A DNA stretch of 64,000 nucleotides from Nectonema munidae (Eukaryota > Nematomorpha > Nectonematoida > Nectonematidae), in NCBI GenBank assembly GCA_030549495.1, contig JAUIRK010001044.1, positions 62,001-126,000 of the forward strand, given 5' to 3'. A program made the translations under genes and the position numbers. A model generated the notes under the pieces. That model was not told where the DNA came from and did not search any database. It saw nothing but the letters and a program-made list of their open reading frames with translations. Shown here one piece after another: positions 13,894-27,036 of the stretch; positions within the stretch are counted from its first letter, which is position 1; every line of letters begins with the position of its first letter.

Positions 13894-15483
13894 CTAGGAA
13901 GCATGTTTCTGACGTTCGCAGTTGCCGAAGTAATTTGTAATGACGGTCTGTTGCAGTATTGATGCGCGCACCTCTGCCAATGTAACTCGAAGCTGGATCT
14001 TTTCGAAACTAGGCATGATATCTTCCGTATTTTCAGTCATTTCAATCCAGTTTTGAATAACTTCCATGGCTTCTTTTACTTTGGATAAATTTGGCTTTTT
14101 CTTGGGTAATTCTGTTGTGTCATTATCGTCACTTTCTTCTTCTTCTATTTCTGGGTTTCTTGCTGCGATGATATTTTCTACAATGTCCTTATCGCTAGCA
14201 GATTCTGCTATCTCCAAAGTATTATTAATCGCAGCATACTCTTCAAAAGGCACATGTAGACTAAGAGCATTGAGGGGGATGTCATCATCTTCTTCATTAT
14301 TTTCGGAGCAATATGTTTCCTCATTTAGAGTTTCTCTGACGAAGTTGGCGTGCCGAAAACAGTTTTGAATAGTCTTTTCTGTAACTTTTTCTCAGGCCTG
14401 GTAAAGCATTCTTAAGGCGTCAAGAATGGATATTTGCAATTCTACGTTTTCTTCTATGGACTTTAACTGCTTAAAGATGACAAGCTTACGGTAGTGGACT
14501 TTAAGATTCTGAATGATTCCTTGATCCATTGGCTGGGTCTTGCTTGTTGTGTTTGGAGGCAGAAAAAACAGAGTTATGGCTTTCAGTTCCTTGATTTTTG
14601 GGTGGGCTGGGCAATTGTCTACTATCATGGCAACTTTTCTTTTGAGGCCGTGAAATCGCTTGTCAATCTTTTTTAGCCATGTTGTGAAAATCTCTGATGT
14701 AATCCACGATTTTTTATTAGCTTCGTAAGAGGTTGGCAGTGTTTTGATATTCTTAAAACATCGTGGATTCTTAGACTTTAATATTACGAGAAGAGGCAGC
14801 TTTTCTGAGCCTGACATATTAGAGCAAACCATGAGAGTTAACCGCTCTTTACTATTTTTTCCACCATAACAATCTATACTTTTAAACTATAGAGTTTTGT
14901 CTGGTAGTAATCGAAAAAACAATCCAGTTTCATCTGCATTAAAGATATCACTGGGACTGTATTCAGTCAAAATTGTGTACAGAGTAAAAGGCCAGGCTTT
15001 CATTGCATCACTAAGCTCATTTACACCTTTAGATTCCCCACATACCCGTTTAAATGTAATATTATGACGATCTTTAAAGCGTTCAAGCCATCCACTTGTG
15101 CATTTAAACTCATCACCTAGCTGAGAAGCGAACTCATGGGCTTTAGCAATAAGAAGTGGCCCGGATACAGGAATGTTTCGGTCTCTGGCTCCCACCATTG
15201 AAGTACTGCTTGTTCTGTATCTTTGTATGTTGCAGTTCTCATCTTCTTCCTCTGCGGTCCAAAAGTGCTTTGCTCATACGCTTCCTTGATCTTTTCTCCA
15301 TTCTTGATCCATGTTGATAAAGTGTTTGGTGGAATGGTGTATTTTTTTAGCAATGGCTGCTTTGCTGTCTCTTCCTTTTTCTACGTCAGCAATAGCTTGA
15401 AATTTTGTTGATATTGTATGAGTTTTTAATTTTCTTTTTACACAAGGAGTCAGAAACTGCTCTGTGCTGTTTTGAGACGACAT
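13894..15483 (-). pseudogene. Tigger-like (CENP-B/jerky type) transposase, broken
   Basis: This was the DDE/D transposase of the surrounding element. The N-terminal CENP-B-like helix-turn-helix region (KRKLKTHTISTKFQAIADVE) starts at ATG 15483, then shifts frame twice before about 15198. From 15198 down to 13894 one frame runs on with two in-frame stops, near 14885 and 14392. Catalytic motifs are visible: FNADETGLFF for the first Asp, MIVDNCPAHP for the second and QPMDQGIIQNL for the third. An acidic tail and YFGNCERQKHAS end it. With two frameshifts and two stops the gene cannot make a full transposase. Confidence 0.92.
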
Positions 15484-15758
15484 AATGTCAGGTGAAAGAC
15501 TTAAATTAAAACTCTTAAAAGGTGATTGAAAACAAAATTACGATCATTATTTAAGCTTATTATTTTTTAAGTGTTACCATATTTAATCGCAAATAAAATT
15601 TGTTTAAAAAACCATATAGTGATAAATTAAGTTAATTGTAAAATACAAAAAAATGATGGGTTTTTTGTTAAAAAAAAGTTAGTTTTATATAAAAAGCATA
15701 AAAATTTTTTTGTTAGCTAAGATTCGAAAAGAAAAATATACGAAAAGGCTCTACTTAA

Positions 15759-15996
15759 TAGTGATGTATCGGATATCCGCATATAAAAGCTATACACTTT
15801 TATATATTTTTGAATTAAAAAAATAGGACAAGAAATGAAATTAAATAGTGTAAAAGTTTGAAGACCTGTTATATTTGAAAGTTTATCATTCGCATCCGCA
15901 TAAAATTTTTTTTAATTCGCATCCTCTCGGATTGCAAATCTAATATCCGCGTCCGCATCTGCGGATTAGAAAAAATTCACATCCGATACATCTCTA
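15759..15996. mobile_element. hAT-type MITE with perfect 8-bp target duplication
   Basis: The ends are TAGTGATGTATCGGAT and, reversed from the right, TAGAGATGTATCGGAT. The flanking octamer CTACTTAA is identical at 15751-15758 and 15997-16004. The element is 238 bp and non-coding. It lies inside the Tigger element, upstream of its transposase, and is therefore younger. Confidence 0.93.
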
Positions 15997-16855
15997 CTAC
16001 TTAATCAAAAAATATTTTTAAACAGGAGAGTTTTTTGATAAAATTACACGATTAAGTACTTTTATTTTTCATGTAAAGTTTATTAGCGTTCTAATAAAAA
16101 GACATTATACTATATTTTTCATTGAAATTAACAACGATAATTGTCAAAATATTTATTTTAATGATTATTTAGAAGGAATTAAATAAATTTATGACGAAAA
16201 AAGTGTTAATATAAGAAGATAATAGTAAATTGACTTACAGAACAAATGTGTTAAAGATGATAAAGACTCCAAATTAAGATATACAGAGAATAAGCAAAGA
16301 GATGAAAAATGAAAGATTTATAGCAAGAAAATATGGACAATTTTGATTAATGATTTATCGTACGTGTTAAGTACATTTTATATTTCTTTTAGAGATATTT
16401 ATTCTGATTCACACATGTGGTATGATAGAAGCAGCGTGTATTACAAATCTCAATACGACTAATTTAATGTCTTGATAGCTTGAATGGTACATACAATGCC
16501 TACTTATTGATTTATTAAAATGCTACAATACTGTATCCTTCATTTTGCATAGTGAATATAATGAAACATTGAATATTATGTCATCAACATAAAATAAATG
16601 AAACAAAAATAAAGCAATTTTATTGAACAGAGCGTAAAATATTAGAATATTTCGAGATAACCGAGGGTAATTTAGTTCTCAGTACTTTGAATATACTTCG
16701 ACATAAGCGTAGTGTTCGAGATTACCGTATTCGAGATATCAAGAGTTGTTTTATATACTTTATATAGAGAACACGATCGGGACCGCGATGCACATCGAAA
16801 TAAGCAATATGGTATTCGAGATATCCCTTGTTCGAGATATCGGTATTTTTGTTTT

Positions 16856-19612
16856 AACCTAAAAATTATTGAAAATTTCTTTAATAAATTTATTGATAAA
16901 ATACTCTATCTTAACATTATTCCTAGAACTAAATTAAAAACATGTTATTCGACGCATTAGAGCAAGTACTCAAGCTTTCAGGTAAAAGTTAGCAAAAGCT
17001 AATATAATATAGGAAATAATGTAAACATATTAACGCCATCTAAATACAATAATTTCATAAAAATGAAATATTATAATATGTTTATCAAATAGTGTTATTG
17101 CTACTTGTACCTTTTTTAGATAGTAAAAAAGACTTTACAGCTAGTTATTCTTTCAGTGATATACATATAATTACAATCTGTTTTCAAATTTATTTTAGCT
17201 TATGGTTTTTTTGTTTAAAAATAATGTTATGTAATTTGAAGAGATGGTATATAATCAAGAAAGAACCCTTTGATTTATAGATTTTTTTTGATAAATGAAA
17301 CTTAGTAAATGATGCGTTTTGAAGGAGGAAAAATAAGGATGAAATATAACTTAAAGTTTATAAAATTGCTAAATAAAAACCGTAAGAAAATTTCCCTTTC
17401 AATGAAGAAGACTTTTTTTTATAAATTTTAAGTCATTTTGCATTTTTAATTTTATGGATCAGTTTCAAAGTTTTTCTGTCTTCTGTCTGTGTTAGAAAAG
17501 AATATATATATATACCTATTTTTCACATCCATCGTTTCCTTTTTATTGTTTTGTTCTTTCAGTCATTTTCTAGATTCACTTACATCATCATTTGAATCAA
17601 TATTTCTACATAAATCAAATGCATCTTTCATTGTAAAATTTCAAAAATAATGTTTTTAAATTATTTCACTTATGCGCCCGAATTGAGGACTCAAAATTAA
17701 AAGATTTGATTATAAAAATCAAATAATCTAATTTTTAATTGATTTGTAAACTCTTCAAAGTAATTTAAAAATTTTTAAATATTGGCTCTGTGTTTGATAA
17801 TTTGTTAAATTAAAAAAATCTAAATCATTTACAAAAAAATGATTAAAAAGTTGGATTAGACTTTTTTCACAGAAACTTTATAAAATAAACTATTTGAATG
17901 TTTTATGAGTGCTATTAGAAATCAAAAGTTGACTTTATTGACTTTTAACTGCCTTATTATTATACCTAGAATTGAAAAGTTTAATGTTGTTTTTAAATTC
18001 ATCTGAGAATATATTCCCTATAGAGATTTTTTTTTTTGCTCACGAAATAAGCTAAATAATTTCGCAAATGAATAAAAATGGGAATAAAGAATTTCAAAAC
18101 TCTAAGCCTATGAGGACCAGTTTGACGGAGTGTCCCAAGAAGGGAAAATCGTTGGCCTTAAATATGTAAAATCTAAAAGATAAAGAAAGCCGGAGATTAT
18201 TAACCCTTGAAAAGTATGATCACAAGAATTAACGCGAAACAAAGCAGTCACTAATAAACCAAGAATATCAAGAGACAGAGTTCTACTCAAATAAGAAAAA
18301 ATGATTCAAATATAAGAATGAAAAATATAAATAATCGAAATCGTTTTAATAATGAAACTTTTGGAATAAAAAATAGCCAGCATAAAAAGCCTCTCCAAAA
18401 ATGGAGTACAAAGACCTATCATAATTAATCATACATATAGTTTTTTTGAAATTGAAATAAAAATTGGCTAAAAAGGTTACATAAAAACAAACAAAATGTT
18501 TTAAGTAGAAAAAGTATTGATAAGTAGTTATTATAATTAATAATGTCAAAAATCAGGTTAAAGTGTCTTTTAAAAATACTCATAGCTCTAATCGCAAGAA
18601 AAAATAAAATTAATAGCAACAAGATAGAATAGCTAAACTGAGCAATGCAATAAAACTCAGGTCTAGTTCTTCAATAACGAAAAAGTACAAGAACGGAGTT
18701 AACTTATGAAAATATTGAACCTACGTTATCACAAATATAATTTTTATAGAGGCCAATGTTGTTATTGAAAAAATCTAATTTGGAAACAAAAATTACTCAA
18801 AAATAAAGTAAATTTGAGCGCCAAAATATCCAGGTTAAAAATTTTAAAAATATAGCCTGAAAAATACTAATGACTGTGTGAGAATCACTTTATATTTCTT
18901 TGAAATAATTTCATTGGTCTTAATTTTGATTTTAAGTCTTTCTGTTTTTGTGAGTTTGGTTATCGAAAGTGTTTGTTTTCAAGCGCTAAATCAGAAACTA
19001 GATGAGCCACATTGACATATTTGAGCAATTTGAAAGAGTCAAAATATCAAATTTTAAATGTACAAATAAAACAATTATGAAAATATATTGACAATTTCTT
19101 GTGTAATTCTATTGATATAATTTTATCATTTTCTAATGAAATATTTTTAGTGCAATTAATTAGTTTTTAAAATTTTATGAAATAGGCTGATATATTTAAA
19201 TTCACCAAATTTAATTTAAATTTATGAATATGAAGGTTTAACATTTTTAAAAACATAAAGGAAAAAACTCCCGTTGAAAGGGATTCATTTAACAAAAATA
19301 CAAAAAAAAACGATGGTAAAGATGTGCATAAGAAAGTGAGTTCCTAACTGTAAAATTTGGATAGAACTATAAATGAAAGTAGATTACTGAAATCAAATCT
19401 CTTGGGATTTTTGTGTGCAAAATTAAAAAAACAAAAGTATAACTTTATTTAAACAACAACGATAAAAAATAGTAACCACTTGTGTGAATACACCAAGTAT
19501 TCTCTTATCCCAAACCACCTAAAAAATAAGAAAAATGCGCAATAAGATTAACAAGATTATAAAAAGTAAAACAAAACATATCAATAATTAAATGAGAATC
19601 AAAAAGAATGTT
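16856..19612. other. Intergenic, AT-rich
   Basis: No gene or clear mobile element recognised. A slightly GC-richer patch at 18110-18290 is open for 60 codons on the minus strand, but no homology or splice pattern supports it. The likely DLG5 poly(A) signal is near the right end. Confidence 0.4.
19444..19449 (-). terminator. Likely DLG5 poly(A) signal
   Basis: AATAAA on the minus strand, about 165 nt beyond the DLG5 stop. Confidence 0.45.
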
Positions 19613-22600
19613 TCAATAAGGCATCCAAAGAACAGACTCTTGTTCTCGATAAGTTATATTCTTAATTTCTTCAAAGACACACGCAAAATCTGATCCGATA
19701 TTCAAGGTGCCTGAAATAAGCTTTCCAAAATCTGCTTCAATCTTTTTGCTCTCTTCCAGGACTTCTTTTGAAGATGAAGTTGTGAATGAGTGAAATGCAG
19801 AAAAGTCCTTAATTTGTTTGTGACTTTTAAAATTTAAGAAGAGAATAATGGGATAAATACTATTTTTGTACATACGAAGGGCGCTATCAATACTGCTAAC
19901 TGTGAGAAGACAGTGCTTATTACTTTGTATCACAGCCAGAACGCTCTCAAGAAGAATGCATTCGTAGTAGGAGTTGGTTTGTTTACACTCAACAAAGATA
20001 TTGCTTCCTCGTGCATTACTTGAATCAGCAGCATTCATGATCATTTCTTTTGAAGCCTTGAGAATTTCTACATCACATAGTGTAAAGTAGCCAGGGTACA
20101 GCTTGGCCAATTGTTCGAGGACAAAATGTGATAAAGGTCCTATAATGACTAAGGGTCTCTGTTGATTTGTTTTAAATTTAGTGACTAATGAGTAAGGTTC
20201 CTTTTGAAGATTGGACAGGGAAGATTTTTTAAAATTTTCGGCAGAATCATAAATACTTGAAGAGGGGGTTGAAAGCGTTACTGACTTTTTCCGTTTTCGG
20301 AAAAAACTTCTCCTTGACCCTGAAGAACTACGCTTACTACCGTTTCTCTCTCCCAAAGAAGAAATAAACATAAGTTCTTCCATTTTCATTTTACTTGGAA
20401 CTACTCCAGACTTTGATGAAATTACAATTCCAGTAAAGGCATTGACCTTGTAGGCATGCCAAAGACCAAGAACACCTTCATGCATAGTGTTGTCAACGAA
20501 CAAGATACTGTTCTTACAAAACGATAAGGATGTATTTAGATCAGTAGTTAGAAAATCTTTGTTTTCAGGGTCATGACGTTTACTATCATTATTATCATCA
20601 TTCTCTGCTTCTTCTTCTTCAATATCACCGCTGCTACCACAACTGTAATCTACATGACTCTTGATATAGAAGGAATCTCCAGGTTGAGTAAAAGCCTCAT
20701 TAAATTTATCTCTTTCAAACTTTGCCTTAATGTTTACCATATTACAAGGAATAGCAAGCTCTAGAGCAGCTTGTTCAGCTGTAGCTGTTCTTAAATCCAC
20801 ACCATTGTACTCCAAAATTTTATCTCCAACTTTTAGGCCATTATATCCAGCTGCTAAGCTATTTTCTTTAACTTCTTTGACAAAAATGCCAAGATTATTC
20901 CCACCAATTAAATTTACGCCTAAGAGAGCACAATCGGGTTTCTGAAATGAAACTATTCTTATTTTTTCATAATTCAACATAGAATTAATGAGTTGCATAT
21001 CTGGTTGAAGAACATTACTATTACAGTGAATAAGTGCTGATGACATGGGAACTGCGTAATCATCTTGCCCTTGCTCAAAGTTGTTACTCTGGTAGAATTT
21101 TGTTGGATTAAATTGAACAAGAAGGATTATATGATCTCCACATTGGGTAAGCACATTTGAAGCTATAGCATGTGTCACATTTCTCAAATTTATTCCACAA
21201 ACTTCAAGCAATTGATCTCCTTGCACTATACCAGCCAACCAAGCTAAACTATGCTCACTAACATCACATACAAAAATGCCATGCCCTCGCAACACGGATT
21301 GAATTTGAATACCAAGAGGCTCTGTGGATTTATCTAGTGAAATACTTCTAATTTCACCAATATAAGGCCTTCTAGGCTGATTACTACCTTCACCAATTCT
21401 ACTGCTGTCTCGTGAATGATGATTCGCTTTTATCTCTCGACAATGTTTAGTCAAAGTGGATGAAAACATATCCTCCATAACACACGAATTATTTTTTATG
21501 GTTGAATTCAAATCGCTTGAAGCAGAAAAACTATTTTCAAAAGACTTTTCACGCGACTTGTTCAACTGATCATTTGAAGACGCATCTTTTGCTTCGTTGT
21601 GAAAACACGTCTTAAGGTTCTGTACTTTTGTAGAATCGTTGGAATTACACGTATTAGCAACTTTACAAGGAGTAGTACTTAATCCTGAAATAGCAAGCTT
21701 TTGTGATGCTTCAGAATAAGTGGATACTGAAATGGGGAGTGGAAATTTGTTAGAAGGAACACTCTTAGGTCTAGATTGACCAAAATAACTTTCGGCGGAC
21801 TTTTTGCGTTGTTTTTTTCGAATGTAAGAGGCTGTTGCGCTGTTACTATTTTGTAACGTAGGATTGGGAATGGAGCAGGAATCACAACACACACTTTCAC
21901 TATCTTCAGGAATAGAATCATTATTTATCATGGGAGATGTTGTTCTATATGGATTATGAGAAAAGGTAGAATTAAACATGTATGGATTGAGAGTGTAGCA
22001 TTTAGGTTGCCATTGTTGTTTACTTGAAGACAATGGGCGTGCAGTCAACGGTGCTGGAAGTGCGCAAACGTTAACAACTCCAAATGACAAAGGTTGAAAA
22101 TCTGGGTTAACGTGGTAACCTTGCTTGCAACCAGAAGATTTAAAGGGGATCAAGGAAGAGAAAACAGATTTACGCTGTTTTTTCTTTCGAGATTTCAAAA
22201 AAGTTACACCTTCACTCTTATCGGAAATGGTACTGATTTGAGGCAATAAGTTATAATGAGGCCATGTTCCTGAAGAATGGGAAGAATTTTTTCTGGTTGA
22301 GAACTGCGAAGTTGAGTTTTTGGATTTTAGTGTTTGAGGACTTAATTCGTTCAAAAGATGATGATGGTGGTGATGGTGAATGTGATGACTATGTCTAGTA
22401 GAAGAGTTAGTATTTTTATCTTTACCAATATTATTATGATTTTGATATTCACCAATTATATTGTCTAGTTCAGCAATACTCTCTTCCTCTTCTAACGTTA
22501 AGCCAGAATTATGCTTGGTAGTCGTAACTTTTTTGCCACTTTGTATCGATTTAGTACTACCATTCACATTGAAAGGTTGATTTTTTGAGCAGGAGCGCAA

Positions 22601-24008
22601 ATGAATACTTCCTTTTCGATAGAAGAATTCCAAACTACTTTGATCGAGTTCTTCAAACGAAAGGGTGTTACGCTTTTCATATAAAAATTTCGGAGAAGTG
22701 TGAATCCTAAAGGAAATAGTATCATTGTTTTTATTTTCATTTAAGATTTTTTTAACTTCACTAGGACTCTTATTTTTCAATTCAATTGCGTTGAAAGATA
22801 GCAAGCGACTACCAACACAAATTTCACTTTCTTTTGAAGCCAAGGAACCAGGCTTTATGTAAGAAATGAAAAATGCACTTTCAATCAAAACGCCCAAATC
22901 TTGAGCAAGCGCTATTGGCTGATTTGATATTGGAAGTTGGTGATTGTTGCCTAGCTCTCTTCTAACAAGTAAGCAAACGCTAGATGTATTACTGTGTAAA
23001 AGACCTCGAATAGCCGAAAGGGAAGAAATATTACGAACATTTAGGCTATTTATGCGTAAAATAACATCATTAATGCGAAGTTTGCGTTCAGCTTCACTAT
23101 TTCTGTTAATGGATGAGACGTAAATATGTTGACTATTATTGGTATTACTCTCGGTATCACAATTTGTCCCACAAAACTGAGAAATTTCAAACCCAAAGCC
23201 GCTAAAGCCTTGTTGTGAGAGAGTTATAGTGAAAATTTCGGTAGACTCACACAACTCATACATGTCAGCGTTGATAGCACTATCATGACTATAAGTAGGA
23301 TAAACGATGCTACTTTTATCATTAATGTTAATGCTATTACAAATGTCAATGGCAGGATTGGCATAGTTAGAACCACCAGTCGTTGTCATAACTGCTTTGC
23401 TATTATAACGATGTAAAAGTTTGAGATTAGATGATTCACTTGATGATACTAAGGATTTAAGTTGGTTGATAAAATGAAAAACATCCCCCACTCCACTCAC
23501 TAAAACTTCTTCGAGACATGTGATCAGTTCTAGCGCAAGTCTACGCTCATCTTTTACAAGCTTGGCCTTTTTCTTAGCCTCATCTTGCAGGGTTTCCACT
23601 TCACAATTTAATCGATTGATATCTGCATGCACAGAATCTCTTTCAGCCATCACTCTATTCCACTCAGCTAATGCAGCATTTCTTTCGGCTGTTTTCCTCT
23701 CTAACTCTCTATTTGATTTGTGAATGGCTTCTCTAGCTTCTTCCCTTTTCGCAGCCATCTTTTTAATGTTAGAATCCAACTGAGAAATAATGGCTGCACT
23801 TTCAGCTTGTGCGATCTTGAGACTCTGTCTAGCTTCATCTCTTTCGTTGATTATTTCTTGAAGACGCATTTGCAAACGAGTGCCGGTTTCGTTGTTAATC
23901 GCACTCATTTCATTAAACCTGCGTTGCAATTCATCAAATTCTTGCTTTGTTCGTGCATACTTCTCTAAGGCTGTGTCATACATTTTGCTGAGAAGTTCGC
24001 TTGAGCCA
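19613..24008 (-). CDS. DLG5: Disks large homolog 5, large terminal exon
   Basis: DLG5 is a MAGUK scaffold at cell junctions and the cortex, linked in other animals to polarity and Hippo signalling. The exon follows a strong acceptor (TTACTTATATTTTAG) and starts in phase 2; the frame upstream is intron, so about 330 N-terminal residues of the usual protein lie in exons further right. Counting from the exon start, there is a coiled coil at about 3-195, PDZ1 256-349 (RINDVILRINS) and PDZ2 360-435. A low-complexity Ser/Asn-rich stretch spans 436-880 with a poly-His run near 540-550. PDZ3 is at 886-967 (GDQLLEVCGINLR), PDZ4 at 1015-1097 (VGDKILEYNGVDLR), SH3 at 1111-1207 with an acidic insert, and the guanylate-kinase-like domain at 1285-1449. 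The opening SSELLSKMYDTA and the ending SVLWMPY match the family. As in other MAGUKs, the kinase-like domain lacks an ATP P-loop. Having all these domains in one 4.4-kb exon is unusual. Confidence 0.95.
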
Positions 24009-24673
24009 CTAAAATATAAGTAAAATGAATTAACAAACAATTTCTGTAGAATTGTTGCTTATGCCCACCGTTCCCTCTAAAATTGGGGGCTCAACAGCCA
24101 TCCACTTAAATTTGAAATCGCCAAACAAAAAACGATGCAATATATAGTTTAAAAATTATGCTTATTTATCAGATTTTTTTTAACAAGGACAACAGTTCAA
24201 CCAGGTTATAACAGAATCTTCACATAACAACATCTTACTATACAACAAAAATCAGCACACATTTCGAACACCCCATTAGAGTGACTCAAAAATCAAGTAA
24301 AAATTTGTCACTTGAAATTTATTTTTCTCTAGTTGTAAATAATATGTAAAAATATTTGAACCTGAAGTAAAGACTATTTGTGGTATATTGATATTTATAT
24401 ACCAGTAAACAAAATGGATTAGTTTTCACTAAAAACTAATTTTAGACATTAAAAAAATTAATTTGAATAAAAAATTTAAAAAATAATAATCCAGAAAAAT
24501 TCCAAAAATAAATACAATTTACATTCTCATAATCAACATCTAATGGAAACACATGTCTAGAATGTTTAATTTTAATTTCAAATCTTTATATACAGTATTT
24601 GAAACTAAAAAACAACGGGTGTCAAAAAATTATTATTTTTTCTTCATTTTAGGGATACTCTAATACTCCATGT

Positions 24674-24925
24674 CTATAATAGGATTGGTACGATTGGTCC
24701 AATGCGAATTGGTCTAATAGACAAATTCTTCTAAAGCCATTAAAGACATTAAGTCCCAAATTTCAGAAAAAATGCTTGAAAACTCATTTTAAGACAAATT
24801 CTAACATTAAACTAATTCATATTAGATCAATCGTCGTTGCACCAATCCCAGTCTCTACAAATTTGTTTTAGACTAATTTGAATTTGAACAAATGGTATTA
24901 GACCAATCGTGGGGATCCGGCCTAT
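24674..24925. repeat. Possible inverted-repeat element
   Basis: The left side has CGATTGGTCCAATGCG and the right side, reversed, has CGATTGGTCTAATACC, each preceded by a TATAATAGG-like stretch. Similarity between the ends is partial and no target duplication was found. Confidence 0.4.
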
Positions 24926-25399
24926 AATATTATAAAGATGATTTAATATATTTTTAATTAATCCTTTATCATCAATGGAACCCGTTTCCGATAAACAAAA
25001 TTCGTGTGCTTTAAGTTTTATAAAAGTTCATTGAACACGAAATGCAGATGATTAGTTTTTTAAAAGCTGGGGCTTAAAGCATTTAATACAGTTTTCTTCA
25101 AAAAAAAAAGAGCCTTATTTAGAAAGAGAGGCAGAAGGATTGAGAGTTTTAAAAAAGAGAACCTAATCTTTAAAGATCGCAGACGGGTGTGGTATTATTA
25201 TTGTTATGAGTATGAGGTTTCTATAAATAAAAAAAGTACTCTGAGATATATATAATTTTTTTGTGTTTTCAGGATTCATTAAAAATCGTATTTCGTGTTC
25301 ATTTAATATATTTAAAAAAAATTAAAAAATGAAAGATTTTCGGGTCAATTCAAGCATTTGCACCTAAGCAATCTACCTGTCATCTATATCTACATGATC

Positions 25400-25880
25400 T
25401 ATTTTGCCACTAGAGGGTAATGCAAATTCTTTGATCTGTTGGCATAAAAATTTTGGAATAGCTTTTTAGTTTTACCAATCAAATTACGCAGGAATAGAAT
25501 GCCTTATTTTGAGAATTTCTATAAATTTTTGAGTATTAAAATTTTTCGACACGGACTCCACCTAATTGTAATTTTTAAGATTGATTTAATGTATCTCGAT
25601 CATAGGTAGTCATTGAAAGATGTCCTGAATCTTACTCGCTTTTCCTTTATGCTGCAACGAAAAATGCTTTATCTATTTTCTTCAACATTATTTATTATTT
25701 TGGTTTTTATTTGTAGTTTAGTGTCTTTTATCTTAAAATGTTATCTTTCTAAGAGATTTTTTTTCATAAAATTATTCATAAATTGGGATTTGTTTCTTTA
25801 CAAGGTATAGCTACCAATTATGGAAAGTAGGATTACCCAGTCAGAGTCGGAGATTTAAAAGAATGGAAGTAAGAGTGAGT
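25400..25880 (+). repeat. Dispersed repeat, copy B (shared with 4700-5700)
   Basis: Same ordered blocks as copy A, including GTCATTGAAAGATGTCCT near 25608 and GGTTTTTATTTGTAGTTT near 25700. Divergence is moderate. Confidence 0.65.
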
Positions 25881-26346
25881 TTTTTTTTATTATTTTAAAA
25901 AATGAAGAAAAAAAATTAATTTTTGTAAGCAAATGAAGTGGTCCTTCTTCAGTAGAATCCGGAAGTAAAACCTGGGTTTAAGTCATTAGAGTGTCGAGTC
26001 GTATTTTTGTAAGAACTTGCGGGTGGGATATTTTCCCCCAAACTTTACGCCCTGCTAGTCAGTAATAATTCTAAAATCATATACCGCTACCTAGTCAAGA
26101 AGACATTTCAAATTTATATAACTTATTCGAATAGTTAGTTATTCACTTAGCCCACTGGAAAAACGTTATAACCAAGGCAAGACAAAAAATTTATTTTTGA
26201 TTTAAAGGATTCTTTCTATGCTTATTATGTGATTAAAATTCATTAGTTTTAAAAAAAACACAAGTTTAAAAATATAAAAGAAAGTAAAATTATTTTAAAT
26301 AAAACATCTAACAGTGGCGTTATTATAAAAGCTTATTATTATATAC

Positions 26347-26548
26347 TGTTTGATGGAAAAAATTTCTATCTTTGCATATTGAAAATAATTTTTCAAAGGA
26401 CATTAAGGTTGCTTGGGAGTTTTGTAAGTGAAAAAATTCTGTGGGGACATTTGAAAGAATTTTTCTTTGAAAAGATATATAATTTGCAATTGTTCGGGTT
26501 GTTAAGGCGAACTTTATTATAAAATGATTTTTCATTTTTGTGATTGAC
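26347..26548 (-). CDS. Possible upstream exon of DLG5
   Basis: A strong acceptor (GTGAGTTTTTTCAG) opens a 202-nt segment that is free of stops in one frame and ends at a plausible GTATAT donor. Its last part reads LQNSQATLM, then CKDRNFFHQT. The N-terminal region of vertebrate DLG5, as I remember it, has LQNQHTNAL, then AKETDFYHT in the same order. The strand and order relative to the terminal exon fit. The match is short, the exon's first half shows little similarity, and the exon that should follow it was not found. Confidence 0.35.
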
Positions 26549-26764
26549 CTGAAAAAACTCACAAAATAATAATAAAAGACAAAATTAATTCTTAATAATT
26601 GGTAATTAGTTAATTTTTTTGTGTTTGCAGTAAAAAATTTACCAATAAAATTCTAGTTGTGAAAGGTTCAGATAGCAATAGTAATAAGACGATTCGAAAA
26701 AAGCTATAAAAAAATACATGGGTATTTTGCAATTAGCAATTTCAAACTGATTATGTGCTGATGG

Positions 26765-27036
26765 CAGTGCCGGATCTACCAAGTGCGGAGCCTGTAGCAG
26801 ATCGATTAAATTTACAGATGATAGTCAGGAAGTAAAATTTTTTTAATAAAATTGATCTAGATTCTACGAAAAGATAAAAAACCACAAAGTTCAAGAGCAA
26901 AAATTTATTTTAAGGAGGAAATATAAAAGAAGAATTGAAGAAAACTAAAAGATATTACAAAAAGTCAAAAAAAAATTCAACTAAGCGCGGGGCCTGTAGC
27001 AGCTGCTACATCTGCTACTTTGTTAATCCGGCACTG
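26765..27036. mobile_element. hAT-type MITE with 8-bp target duplication
   Basis: The ends are CAGTGCCGGATCTACCAAGT and, reversed from the right, CAGTGCCGGATTAACAAAGT. The flanking octamers are GCTGATGG (26757-26764) and GATGATGG (27037-27044), seven of eight identical. Both sub-ends carry a TGTAGCAG motif. It is 272 bp and non-coding. Related single ends occur near 599 and 30354. Confidence 0.9.

Larger units (their letters stand above)
13464..16855 (-). mobile_element. Tigger/pogo DNA transposon, inactive
   Basis: The terminal inverted repeats are the left end at 13466-13488 (CAGTAAAATATCGTTATC) and the right end at 16831-16853 (TTCGAGATATCGGTATTTTT when read on the plus strand). They pair with few mismatches, and the left end abuts a TA. 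Subterminal copies of the TTCGAGATATC motif lie near both ends. The transposase is on the minus strand at 13894-15483. A hAT MITE sits inside at 15759-15996. The total of about 3.4 kb fits an autonomous Tigger element plus the insertion. Confidence 0.88.
24009..26346. other. Presumed DLG5 intron with repeats
   Basis: No coding exon found with confidence. If 26347-26548 is a DLG5 exon, the roughly 65 residues normally encoded between it and the terminal exon were not located here. It contains a possible inverted-repeat element at 24674-24925 and copy B of the repeat at 25400-25880. Confidence 0.4.

Noticed and set aside
23520-23968. Plus-strand frames inside DLG5
   Set aside because: Shadows of the coiled-coil coding region on the other strand.
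24009-24040. Extension of the DLG5 exon to the right
   Set aside because: The frame stays open, but the sequence is a T-rich intron end with an AG exactly where family similarity starts.
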